In this document: positions 9,235-17,054 of the stretch, piece by piece | How positions within the stretch are numbered: position 1 is the first letter of the stretch | Layout of the letters: each line of letters starts with the position of its first letter | DNA from: Micavibrio aeruginosavorus ARL-13 | Lineage (GTDB): Bacteria; Pseudomonadota; Alphaproteobacteria; Micavibrionales; Micavibrionaceae | DNA: 64,000 nt | NCBI RefSeq assembly: GCF_000226315.1 | Contig: NC_016026.1 | Span: forward strand, 2,170,001 to 2,234,000 | Reading direction: 5' to 3' | The notes under the pieces: generated by a model | What the model was told of the DNA's origin: nothing | Seen by the model: the letters and a program-made list of their open reading frames with translations, nothing else | Database searches by the model: none | Program-made: the position numbers and the translations under genes

Positions 9235-9860
9235 CGCCTGGGCGTAACAAACACAAAGGTGATTTCCTTGCGTTCATCCGCAGGTGTCTGATCAACGCTT
9301 TTAGCGTAATCACCATCAGCTTTGGTTTTTGGTTCTTGATTAACCCCAAACTCCCATCCGGATTTTCCGGCCGGTATCCAAGGGGTCACATCACCGGCCT
9401 CTACATATCCATCCCACCCAGGGCGCTCCGAATCATCGTTTCCTGGAAATTCACATTTCTCTAATTTAATGCCGGTTGAATTTACAAGCGTTCTAAGAAA
9501 TACGGAGAGCCTCGCACGAGCAGTGAGAGTTCCCGCCCATGTTTCAATGTCATTCGCCTTGAGCTGAAGAAACGGAGGCACGTATGGTTTTGTCGTTTCC
9601 CCCACCTTGCCTTTGGCAAGGTCAGCGTCGTATGCGGCCTGCATATCCATAAGTTTATGAGCACTCGCACCGAACGTATGTTCGATCCTGGCCGCCATGT
9701 CCGCCGACAATGCGGCTTTTCCATTCAGCATATTGGAAAGCGCCGGCCTTCCCACAGACAGCCTTTTGGCCGCCTCAGTTACATTCATACCCTTAGGCAG
9801 AACATTTTCCCTTATGTAAGGGCCGGGATGTAGGCTGTCGGTCTGGTTCTTTTTTGTCAT
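9066..9860 (-). CDS. XRE-HTH + PD-(D/E)xK-like domain, upstream part of the frameshifted defence gene
   Basis: 264 codons in its own frame; only the first 222 or so are likely native. Residues 10-75 are a HigA-type XRE helix-turn-helix (MNVTEAAKRLSVGRPALSNM, then LSADMAARIEHTFG). Residues 115-210 hold a conserved pattern with RPGWDG (146-151), IPAGKSGWEFG (162-172), a KADGDYAK stretch and FVFVTPRRW, which I read as a PD-(D/E)xK-like nuclease core (Asp150, Glu170). At the A7 tract (9187-9193) a -1 shift or one extra A joins this frame to the large downstream frame; the 42 residues after it look like out-of-frame translation. The start has a good ribosome site (GGGAGA) and an operator-like palindrome lies just upstream. 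Confidence 0.7.
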   Translation of the reverse strand: MTKKNQTDSLHPGPYIRENVLPKGMNVTEAAKRLSVGRPALSNMLNGKAALSADMAARIEHTFGASAHKLMDMQAAYDADLAKGKVGETTKPYVPPFLQLKANDIETWAGTLTARARLSVFLRTLVNSTGIKLEKCEFPGNDDSERPGWDGYVEAGDVTPWIPAGKSGWEFGVNQEPKTKADGDYAKSVDQTPADERKEITFVFVTPRRWHGKGEWEKERKKEKNGKTFGFLMPAIWKNGLSSQFQDRRGSPMKLAFRPRACVH

Positions 9861-9881
9861 GGCGAATCTCCCTATTAACTC

Positions 9882-9915
9882 ACCATACTGTATTGTGTAT
9901 CGTTACGCAATACAC
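9882..9915 (-). promoter_or_regulatory. Promoter and HTH operator of the defence operon
   Basis: On the minus strand TTGCGT (plus 9905-9910) and TATGGT (plus 9882-9887) are 17 bases apart, a good -35/-10 pair 22 bases before the HTH gene start. The spacer overlaps inverted repeats TGTATTG (9889-9895)/CAATACA (9908-9914) and GTGTAT/ATACAC. A HigA-type HTH encoded directly downstream would be expected to repress here. The rest of 9916-10502 holds no gene that I can support. Confidence 0.6.
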
Positions 9916-10502
9916 TTTATATTCTTGCGATTATGGTTATTCATACGGGCGTCGGTAATGCCCGTCTTAAGATTCAACCACATACTCTCCTTGGATTCGA
10001 GCAGGACCGTGTCTGCCCCCTGGCCTCATGCACGCTCCGGCGCTGAAAGTAAAAGAGCTTGTTTTCAGCCGCTTTTTAGCCCTGTCAGAGCGTTTCACCG
10101 CAGTGTCACCAAAACTCGCCTTGAATCCTGCTCCGACTGTGCACTCTAAAGCGTTGTAGGGACTCGTTCTTTTTCTTTGCCCGTACAAGGTTAGCTTTTT
10201 CTCATCCATTTTTATCAATGAAAATCGCCTCAAAAATTCGATCAGGATTGTTAATCCAGGCGCGTTTCTTTAACGTGGTTGCTGGAGACAGCAAAAAACT
10301 GTCTCTGGGGCTTTTCATCCCCATCAAGTGCGGCAAAGACACTGCCGGAAATGTGTCGCTACTCAGCTCACGGCTGGGTGGCGATGTCATGTCCAAGGCG
10401 CAAGCCCAAAAGCATCGCGCCGTTTCACTTGATACGGATGAAAACACCCAGCCACCAGGGCAGGACAGCTCTGGTGGTTTTCCGTACATGAAAGGAAATG
10501 AC

Positions 10503-10790
10503 GTGAAAATATATATCTGCATTTTGATCACCGTATTGGCGCTTTCTGGCTGCGCTAATCCGCGTTCCACCACAAACCAGCTTGAGCTGGGTATGACCAA
10601 AGATCAGGTGCGTGCCATTATGGGCGAGCCTGACAGTTCCGCTGCGATCAAGGGCCAAGGGGACTGCTATTTCTACAGCATGTGGCGCGACTTCTGGAAC
10701 CGCCGCCCTGGCGATTATTCTGACCGTTACTATGCGTGCTTTAAATCTGGCGAGCTTGTTGTCTATGGCCGTGTGGGAGATCCGATGTGA
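10503..10790 (+). CDS. Small lipoprotein, BamE/SmpA-like
   Basis: 95 residues if translated from the GTG at 10503, which has AAAGGAAAT 6 bases upstream. An in-frame ATG at 10488 and a far one at 10218 are possible but less likely. The N-terminus is a lipoprotein signal with lipobox LSGC. The following NQLELGMTKDQVRAIMGEPD is the hallmark turn of the SmpA/OmlA (BamE) fold: 'L..GMT..QV..ilG.P'. Cys and Tyr rich afterwards. Stop and the next start overlap (ATGTGA). In a mobile element such BamE-like lipoproteins are cargo; a surface or exclusion role is a guess. Confidence 0.7.
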   Translation: MKIYICILITVLALSGCANPRSTTNQLELGMTKDQVRAIMGEPDSSAAIKGQGDCYFYSMWRDFWNRRPGDYSDRYYACFKSGELVVYGRVGDPM

Positions 10791-11350
10791 TAGAGATTGC
10801 TCAAAATGAAGAGGTAAAGCTGTCCTCAAAAATAGTAATAAAAGCCAAGGACATATCTATACGTCTTTGTACCTTCACAGCTGTGACGGTTTTGGCACTT
10901 GCGACGTTGATAATTATTGATCGCGTACTGCTTGTGGTTTTGGGGCTTGAAGAGTCCGGCCTTATGCTGTCGCCAATTTTCATTTTCATAGGAGGCTTGG
11001 CCATAAGGAGTGCGTTTAGAAAAATCGTACGCCGAAAGGAAATACAAACCCGCGTGAAAATTACAGCAGCAGTTTTGTTGGTTTTAATGATTATTAATCT
11101 CACCGCGTCTTTCTTATCGGATCGTAAGCAATCAGACCCAATCACATTTACGCCATTTATGATCGCACAATCAGCGGCCTATTCTCTGCCGGAAATCTTG
11201 ATTGCCAGCGTTCCTTATATTGGCCTGCCATTAAGTGTCGCCAGTCAGGTTCAAGGAGTAGCTGAAGAGAGGGCATTATCTCGTGGAGAAGACCCCCGTG
11301 ACATATCAGGTGAAGACCTGCTGGACGCCCTTTTTATTCCACCCTGGTGA
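10787..11350 (+). CDS. Four-span membrane protein of unknown function
   Basis: 187 residues from a GTG that overlaps the stop of the lipoprotein gene. Hydrophobic segments lie at about 32-55, 60-75, 92-110 and 128-152, with basic loops between them (AFRKIVRRKEIQTRVK). The acidic tail, GEDPRDISGEDLLDALFIPPW, is cytoplasmic or periplasmic. I recognise no family. Tight coupling to the lipoprotein upstream and the small protein downstream suggests that the three work as a unit in the envelope. Confidence 0.65.
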   Translation: MIEIAQNEEVKLSSKIVIKAKDISIRLCTFTAVTVLALATLIIIDRVLLVVLGLEESGLMLSPIFIFIGGLAIRSAFRKIVRRKEIQTRVKITAAVLLVLMIINLTASFLSDRKQSDPITFTPFMIAQSAAYSLPEILIASVPYIGLPLSVASQVQGVAEERALSRGEDPRDISGEDLLDALFIPPW

Positions 11351-11351
11351 T

Positions 11352-11609
11352 ATGCAGCAGCTGTCATTTAATCTGGAGATGGAGAATGTCGTCTGCTCGT
11401 TTAGAGATGATGCTTATGACGTGGCCAAGAAAATTATAGCCTTCCGCGGGAAAGACGCACTGATCTATGTGGCCCTTCGCCAGTTTGACGATTTTCAAGA
11501 TAAACATGATCGTGCTTTCTGGATTGAAGTACGACGCGCCTGCAAATACATACTGACCGGCTACGACTTCTGGTATGAAGGGCATCATAGACGGTTGCCA
11601 TTAATGTAA
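11352..11609 (+). CDS. Small soluble protein of unknown function
   Basis: 85 residues from the ATG at 11352, one base after the stop of the membrane-protein gene. A longer in-frame start at 11283 would overlap that gene by 68 bases and adds an unconvincing N-terminus. The sequence is charged and mixed (VAKKIIAFRGKDALIYVALR, then DKHDRAFWIEVRRACKYIL) with no signal or membrane span. No family recognised. It is the last gene of the three-gene plus-strand cassette and converges on the DUF927 gene. Confidence 0.6.
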   Translation: MQQLSFNLEMENVVCSFRDDAYDVAKKIIAFRGKDALIYVALRQFDDFQDKHDRAFWIEVRRACKYILTGYDFWYEGHHRRLPLM

Positions 11610-11686
11610 ATGACGTTACAGGCGTTACAGCCGTATCATTCAACAAACTCAAGAGCGTAGTTGTAACACTCTGTTTGTACAGCGCG

Positions 11687-13663
11687 TTACGTTTCGGGAT
11701 ATTGAACCGGATATATAGGCGCGCCGTCGTTCTGCAAGCTCTCAAAGTCAACCCTGTAGAGCCGCACGGTTTTACCATGAACGCGGATGGGATGGGCGCG
11801 TTCGCCTTGGCTGTTCCTAGGTAGGATGATGCCGTTTTGTTCCAGAAGGTCGAGAGCAAGTTTGAAGTCAAAGCCTTTCAGTGTTTCCTTCATCCCATCG
11901 GCGTTTAGGTAGTATGTGCGTACGCCGTTTTCATCGCGCCAGTATCCTGCCCTGTCGCGCACCATTTTATCGCTATCTTTATCATCCATGTCCGAAAAAC
12001 GGCTGTCACCATGCCTTTCAATGAAATCCAGCAGCGTACTAAAGATTTGACGTTTCTCGTCGCTGCCTTCGCCGCGTTGCGCCTTCCATGTGTGATAACC
12101 GATGATGGCCGCTTCAGTTGCTATACCAGGAGGCCAGCCTGTGATGCCGTATTCCGTAGCCAGCTCCCCCGCCAGAGCAATCAGTGCAAAACGTCCGGCA
12201 GCACGTTTATCTTGTCCTTCTGCGCCGTTGGCTTGAAAGCCGGGGAGCGATTTAATTTGCCGGAGGCGCTCACTGAAATTTCGGTCGTCGTGAGTAAGGC
12301 GCTCCAGATAAACGCGACCCGCATGGCCGTAATTAAGCAGCGCCTCGCTGGAAATATATTCAGACAACGCCGCACCATGATCAAAACCATGCAGATCATC
12401 AAAAACACCGTACTTACGCTTGGTGGGCAGGTCGAGCAGGCGCATACTTTGACCGGCTTTTACTCTGCCGCCACCTTCTTTAATCGCCGTAGCAATGCTC
12501 CGCTCCCCGTTTGAGAGCGCAAAAGTGAGCCAGCGTGTTACCGGCCTTGCCGATCCGTAACGGCTGGCCCGTTGTTTCCCGTAGCCGTTACCAAGGGCAT
12601 AAGCGATTTCTCCTACATCCGAGGGATCACACTCGCTAATTTCATCAAGGACAAGAAAACCATCGTTAAACAGTGCTGCCGCACCTTCCAAGCCATTTGC
12701 AGTTGTGCGCCAGCTCCGACGATATTCTTTCCCGCCCCATACGCTGGATGCGGCACGGGCTATGGTGCTTTTGCCGGAAGAAGAATCTCCGACCATGTGG
12801 ATACCTCCACCCTCCGAATGGGTGAGTGACAGCAACGGCCCTACGAAGGCGCTGGACAGACCCAAAGCCAGCATAGGATTTCCTACGGCCTTGGCCGCTA
12901 CGTTCTCTCTCCATGCTGGTAGTGTGCCTGCTGCACAAAACTCCTCGTAAGCTGCCTGATTGCTCTGGAAGACGACTTGATCCGCATCTGGCCCGATAAC
13001 CTGGTCAGGCAAAACGTAGGCATGTCGTCCATACCATCCGGTTTGCAGTGAGCAGTTAATCTGTTTTTTGGGCGCTACGGTTTGCAAGAGATAGCATGAC
13101 AGCTCACGAAAATTGTATGGGTCGATCAGCACACCCATCGAAAGAAGTGTGCCCCGCAGCTCCTCACCCGAAGCACGCAAAAGCTCCATCGGCATGGCCC
13201 ACGTTTTCCATCGGCCCTTGGAATCCTTAAAACGCAGGAAACGCCCAAAATTATTATCACGCCTGTCGGACGTTTGCGCCTCAATGTGCAGGGGGCTGCA
13301 AACCCACTTATCAATAAGCGTTACGTTGCCATCTCTGTCCTCTTCATAGTTAAGGTAATAAGTGCCAGGCCGCATCAACTTACCATTATCCAACCTCGTG
13401 AAATCATCATAGACATGCCAGCAAGGACGCTTCTCGTGCGGTATGTGAGGCTCCACAAGCTCCGGCAGTGGCGGGATATCTCCAGGCTGAATAACTGTGC
13501 TGGTCAGCAGGGTGGCTTCTTGTGACGTAACGTCTGTTACGTCACCATCCCCTACCTGTGTTTCAGAAAAACACAACAATTCCTTATCTGTAACGTCTGT
13601 TACGTTGGTAACGTCATCAGTTAGCTCCGGGATCATGGATATTTCACGTATATCATTGACCAT
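11687..13663 (-). CDS. DUF927-family replication helicase/ATPase of a P4-like element
   Basis: 658 residues from the ATG at 13663, which begins one base after the primase stop and has an AAGGGTG ribosome site; an upstream ATG at 13717 would run into the primase. Residues about 1-80 are acidic and contain repeated V-T-D-V-T motifs. A DUF927 domain follows (YYLNYEEDRDGNVTLIDKWV onward). It includes a Walker A motif, GDSSSGKST, and a Walker B stretch, GFLVLDEISE, and fits the helicase half of P4 alpha-type proteins, which unwind origins together with a Toprim primase. The paired primase is encoded directly upstream. The C-terminal 150 residues look like a winged-helix region. Confidence 0.85.
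   Translation of the reverse strand: MVNDIREISMIPELTDDVTNVTDVTDKELLCFSETQVGDGDVTDVTSQEATLLTSTVIQPGDIPPLPELVEPHIPHEKRPCWHVYDDFTRLDNGKLMRPGTYYLNYEEDRDGNVTLIDKWVCSPLHIEAQTSDRRDNNFGRFLRFKDSKGRWKTWAMPMELLRASGEELRGTLLSMGVLIDPYNFRELSCYLLQTVAPKKQINCSLQTGWYGRHAYVLPDQVIGPDADQVVFQSNQAAYEEFCAAGTLPAWRENVAAKAVGNPMLALGLSSAFVGPLLSLTHSEGGGIHMVGDSSSGKSTIARAASSVWGGKEYRRSWRTTANGLEGAAALFNDGFLVLDEISECDPSDVGEIAYALGNGYGKQRASRYGSARPVTRWLTFALSNGERSIATAIKEGGGRVKAGQSMRLLDLPTKRKYGVFDDLHGFDHGAALSEYISSEALLNYGHAGRVYLERLTHDDRNFSERLRQIKSLPGFQANGAEGQDKRAAGRFALIALAGELATEYGITGWPPGIATEAAIIGYHTWKAQRGEGSDEKRQIFSTLLDFIERHGDSRFSDMDDKDSDKMVRDRAGYWRDENGVRTYYLNADGMKETLKGFDFKLALDLLEQNGIILPRNSQGERAHPIRVHGKTVRLYRVDFESLQNDGAPIYPVQYPET
13527..13615. 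repeat. Iteron-like palindromic repeats inside the DUF927 gene
   Basis: GTAACGTCTGTTACGT occurs exactly at 13527-13542 and 13590-13605 (63-base period), and the half copy GTAACGTC lies at 13608-13615. The complement GACGTTAC recurs at 11612-11619 just past the gene end. The peptide side effect is the V-T-D-V-T repeat. This could be an origin or copy-control site. Confidence 0.45.
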
Positions 13664-13664
13664 G

Positions 13665-14549
13665 TTATTCACCCTTCCAGCCAAGTTTGACTGCATCATT
13701 GTAGTCCGTGCCATCAACGCCCTCTGGGAACTTTGGCATCATCACTGTGGCATCTACTTGCTGTGCTGCTTTCAATGCTTGCGTCAGGCCAGGATTCCCA
13801 GGCGTATGACGATCATTGTCAGCGGCGATGATAATTTTTGCATCGGGAAAACGCTCTCTCGCCCCTTGAGCTACTTTCACAAGGTTTCCTGCGTTCATTG
13901 CGCAAAGAACAAAGTCCCCCAGAACCTCGTGCAAACTTGCTCCTGTTGCCCAACCTTCACAGATCACCAACCTGGAGAAGCTGTTCATTGTGTCCAATCC
14001 GATGGGGCAATACAGACCGCTTACCCTTCCACCGGATTCAAAACGCTTTTCTCCATTGGCATAGATGGTCTGGAAGTTCCAGAGCATCCCATGAAAGTCC
14101 ATAAGCGGTACAAGCAAATGGTTCTTTATTTGCCTCAGGTTATGCGTCCCTACCTGCTTTGTTGTCAGATAAGGGTGTTGTGGATTTACGGGCGACGCAC
14201 TGAACCATTTTCTCTGAGACAACTCCGCTACAGTGATATGATCCTTATATCGATCGACCTTATAGTCACTTCTTGCTTTGTCGATCTGGGCTTTTAGATG
14301 TTCACGAATCTGATCCGACACACGAGAGCCTTTGGAATACCAAGTAAACTTTTCACCTGTCCTCCATGATCCATAAACGCCAACCTCACCGTAAAAGACA
14401 TACCATCCGTTGTTCTTCCCTGGCTTGTCACCAGAAACATGGAATCGATGAACCTTGCCATCGGCTACGATAGGCTCCTTGCAAACCAGCCCTTGAAATC
14501 GCATGGCTTCTTCAAAATTCTGCATATTATTTGCGGCGTGCATGGACAT
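13665..14549 (-). CDS. Toprim-domain DNA primase of a P4-like element
   Basis: 294 residues from the ATG at 14549, which has GAGGGGG upstream; a further ATG at 14582 lies inside the AlpA gene and is less likely. The middle matches element primases: HPYLTTKQVGTHNLRQIKN, then SGGRVSGLYCPIG. A Toprim fold follows: SRLVICEGWATGASLHEVLG (the catalytic Glu in 'vIcEG') and later KIIIAADNDRHT (the D-x-D). It should synthesise primers for the DUF927 helicase, whose gene starts one base after its stop. It overlaps the AlpA gene by 23 bases. No zinc-binding N-terminal domain is visible, so the usual zinc finger is missing or remote. Confidence 0.85.
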   Translation of the reverse strand: MSMHAANNMQNFEEAMRFQGLVCKEPIVADGKVHRFHVSGDKPGKNNGWYVFYGEVGVYGSWRTGEKFTWYSKGSRVSDQIREHLKAQIDKARSDYKVDRYKDHITVAELSQRKWFSASPVNPQHPYLTTKQVGTHNLRQIKNHLLVPLMDFHGMLWNFQTIYANGEKRFESGGRVSGLYCPIGLDTMNSFSRLVICEGWATGASLHEVLGDFVLCAMNAGNLVKVAQGARERFPDAKIIIAADNDRHTPGNPGLTQALKAAQQVDATVMMPKFPEGVDGTDYNDAVKLGWKGE

Positions 14550-14754
14550 TCCCCCTCTGCTTTTCGGGGAGGTATCCCTCAAGTGTCGATAGCCACGTTT
14601 CGAGACTGGCTTTCGTTACGCAGGTACGCTTGCCAATCTTGACTGCTTTCAGTCGCCCACTGTTCAGCTCCTGATACAGCCGCGTGCGCCCGATCCCAAC
14701 CATTTCGATGATCTCAGGCACAGAATAAAGTGCCCTTTCTTTAGGTTTCGTCAT
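14527..14754 (-). CDS. AlpA/HTH_17-type DNA-binding regulator
   Basis: 75 residues. It carries the small winged MerR/excisionase fold: YSVPEIIEMVGIGRTRLYQE, then LKAVKIGKRTCVTKASLETW. Such proteins act as excisionases or as activators of integrase (AlpA of P4-type elements) and regulate replication genes. It lies between the unknown 185-residue gene and the primase, whose start it overlaps. Region 14755-14865 upstream has no gene, only a hairpin, so its promoter may lie there. Confidence 0.8.
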   Translation of the reverse strand: MTKPKERALYSVPEIIEMVGIGRTRLYQELNSGRLKAVKIGKRTCVTKASLETWLSTLEGYLPEKQRGNVHARRK

Positions 14755-14837
14755 ATCTTTCTCCTTCTTTTCGTACAGGCGTGAATCATTCAGCCCGTGT
14801 ACGAATCAAGATAAAAGACCGCGAACCTAAGCGGCAC

Positions 14838-14864
14838 TGGGGAGAAAACGCGAAATTCTCCCCA
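14838..14864. terminator. Hairpin between the unknown gene and the AlpA gene
   Basis: Perfect 9-bp stem TGGGGAGAA/TTCTCCCCA with a 9-base loop directly after the stop of the 185-residue gene. There is no long T tract, so it may be an attenuator or mRNA-end hairpin and not a full terminator. Confidence 0.5.
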
Positions 14865-14865
14865 A

Positions 14866-15423
14866 TCAGGAATTTTCGGAGTTGGAAGCTGCCAGAGCTT
14901 CTTTCGCTACAGCTAGCAAGGCGGTACGATCATGTTTGCGGGTCTGATACCTGTCATACTTCTGCGCCCACAAATACAGGAAAAGCGGCTCTTTGGCCCA
15001 GGTGTCTACCGTACGACGATAATCACGCTCGTCATTGCCAGCCTCATCATCCAAAGGGCGTGCGGCCTTTAACACTCCGCCATGCTCTTTCAGAATCTCA
15101 GAGATTCCGGTTTTCGCACCCTCTGGTAAACCTTGCCCAAGCTGCACTGGTTCGTAGTTCTGCGCCAAGAAACTGATAGCGGCAAACTTTGCAACAGGCC
15201 AATCATGCCGATCTCCGAATAAACAACCAACTAGCATGACTAGATCAACAGGCGGCGCGGTTTCTTCAAGATGGCACTCCCAAATCAATCGCATTACATC
15301 ACGTTTGTATTTATCTTTCCATTGACCAACTCTCGGCGTCTCTGCATCAGCTCGCAGAAATGTCTTCATCATCTCTGCCGCCTGCTCTGTAATAGACGCA
15401 CTCTCATCTATTTTAAAAATCAT
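14866..15423 (-). CDS. Unknown protein of P4-like elements
   Basis: 185 residues, acidic, with no signal peptide or membrane span. It is moderately helical (SITEQAAEMMKTFLRADAET, then LFLYLWAQKYDRYQTRKHDR). I do not recognise a family. It begins 3 bases after the integrase stop and is surely co-transcribed with it. Its position between integrase and AlpA suggests a regulatory or mobilisation accessory role, but the sequence itself gives no function. Confidence 0.6.
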   Translation of the reverse strand: MIFKIDESASITEQAAEMMKTFLRADAETPRVGQWKDKYKRDVMRLIWECHLEETAPPVDLVMLVGCLFGDRHDWPVAKFAAISFLAQNYEPVQLGQGLPEGAKTGISEILKEHGGVLKAARPLDDEAGNDERDYRRTVDTWAKEPLFLYLWAQKYDRYQTRKHDRTALLAVAKEALAASNSENS

Positions 15424-15426
15424 GGT

Positions 15427-16658
15427 CTATGCTCTCTTCTTTCTAAAATCCGCAAAAACAATCTTGCCTCCAGATTCCACTGAATCCAGATAGTCGGCCC
15501 ATTCCTGCATCATCACAATGCGATCAGGAAGAAACTTGGAGCGGTCGTAAGCGCGGTCAATTTTACTTTTGTGGGCATGTGCCAACTGACGATCAACAAT
15601 CTCATGGCGATACCCCAGATTTTCCTTGATCGTGGACATGGCCAGCGCACGGAAACCATGACCCGTCATGCGCCCTTTATACCCCAGCCTACCGATAGCA
15701 AAGAGAAGCGTGTTGTTGCTCATATGCTCCTTTGGACGCACCTGACTTGGAAATACCCATTTGACGTTGAGATGCTCGGTTTCTTCCTTCAGTTCTTTCA
15801 GGATTTTTATGGCCTGTCTGGACAACGGTACGGTATGCGCACCTCCGACCTTCATACGCTCTGCGGGGATCACCCACCGGCCCTCTTCCAAATCGAACTC
15901 ATCCCATGTCGCCTTAATCAATTCACTGGTGCGAACAAAGGTCAGCATCAGTAGCCGGATTCCCTTGCGCGTGCGGCTGAAAAGCCTTGGTTCATTACGC
16001 TCCAGCGCTTTCAGAAATTCCGGCATTTCCTTGATGTCCAGCGCTGGATAGTGCTGGGTCTTGGCTGTTTTCAAGGCTCCCCTAAGATCGGCGGCGTGGT
16101 CACGCTTGCAACGCCCTGTTGCAATGCCGTACCTGAAAACCTGTCCGCAAATCTGCTTTACCCGCGCCGCCACGTCCAGTGAGCCGCGCTTTTCGATCCT
16201 CCGCAGCACTTCCAGCAACTCAGGCGCATCAATGTCAGCAATCGGGCGGGAACCGATATAGGGAAAAATATCAATATCGAAACGTCGCATGACGTTGAGG
16301 GCGTGGTTTTCGCTCCAACGGTCGAGCTGCCTCTCATGCCATTCGAGCGCAACGGCCTTAAAGGTATTCTGGGCGTTGCGGACTGCCGTGCGCTGCGCAG
16401 CCTGCTTCTGGGCCATAGGGTCTTTGCCATCGACCAGAAGGCGCTTGGCATCATCTCTGCGCTCACGGGCATCAGCCAGCGATATGAGGGGTATGGCCCC
16501 AGCGCCAGCAGCTTCTCCTTGCCCAGAAAACGGTATTTCAGCCGCCAGTGCTTTGAGCCGTTGGACTTGACTAGCAGATACAAACCGCCGCCATCGGCCA
16601 GTTTGTAAGGCTTTTCTCGGACTTCCGCATACTTGCAATCGTTGTTCGTCAGCTTCAT
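15427..16658 (-). pseudogene. P4-type tyrosine integrase with a frameshift
   Basis: The N-terminal arm-binding domain (MKLTNNDCKYAEVREKPYKL, then GGGLYLLV and LKYRFLGKEKLLALGPYP) is in one frame, and the rest (ISLADARERRDDAKRLL onward) in another. One base added to the G4 run at 16488-16491 restores a 410-codon integrase of normal length. The catalytic residues are in the second part: Arg in FVRTSELIKATWDE, the HGFRALA box, His in QLAHAHK and the Tyr of DRAYDRSKFL. It would integrate the element at the tRNA-Gly 3' end. If the deletion is real, the element is stuck or needs frameshifting; if it is a read error, the gene is normal. An alternative start at 16773 gives only out-of-frame N-terminal sequence. 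Confidence 0.85.
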
Positions 16659-16659
16659 C

Positions 16660-16700
16660 GTACCCCCATCTCTTGAACTGTACCCCTAAAACGTACCCCC
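16660..16700. repeat. Integrase arm-type repeats, right end
   Basis: GTACCCCC at 16660-16667 and 16693-16700 with a partial copy GTACCCC at 16680-16686, all between the integrase start and the tRNA. They match the copies at 3296-3315. Confidence 0.5.
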
Positions 16701-16823
16701 AATTCTTCTGACTGTAGGCAACCAAGGACGAATCCACGGTTATCCAATCGCGTGAAAAATGCAATAGCATCAATCACTTGCAAAACATCAGCGAATTGTG
16801 GTGAACATCTGCGGAAAAAGAAA

Positions 16824-16897
16824 TGGAGCGGGTGAAGGGAATCGAACCCTCATAGCCAGCTTGGAAGGCTGGAGCTTTACCACTAAGCTACACCCGC
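16824..16897 (-). tRNA. tRNA-Gly (anticodon UCC)
   Basis: On the minus strand the gene reads GCGGGTG...CACCCGC with discriminator T and encoded CCA (74 bases). Anticodon loop CTTCCAA gives anticodon TCC; the T arm is GAGGGTTCGATTCCCTTC, one pair short of perfect. The gene is intact and is the attachment site of the 13.6-kb element on its left. Confidence 0.95.
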
Positions 16898-17054
16898 GCT
16901 CCGATTGGATGGACCATATCTAAAGCACGAAGGGGCAAAAATCAAACCGAAATCCACGGTTTTCCGCCCGTTTTGCCGCGATCCGGGCCAATTAACAGAA
17001 TCATAAAGCTTTTCGCCCACAATTCCCCTGAAGAACCATGAGGATTGGACCGCG

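Noticed and set aside
9967-10233. 88-codon minus-strand frame in the intergenic region
   Set aside because: No ribosome site, no recognisable domain and atypical composition.
10218-10502. Longer N-terminus for the lipoprotein
   Set aside because: It would put the lipobox in mid-protein; the GTG at 10503 has a ribosome site and a proper signal peptide.
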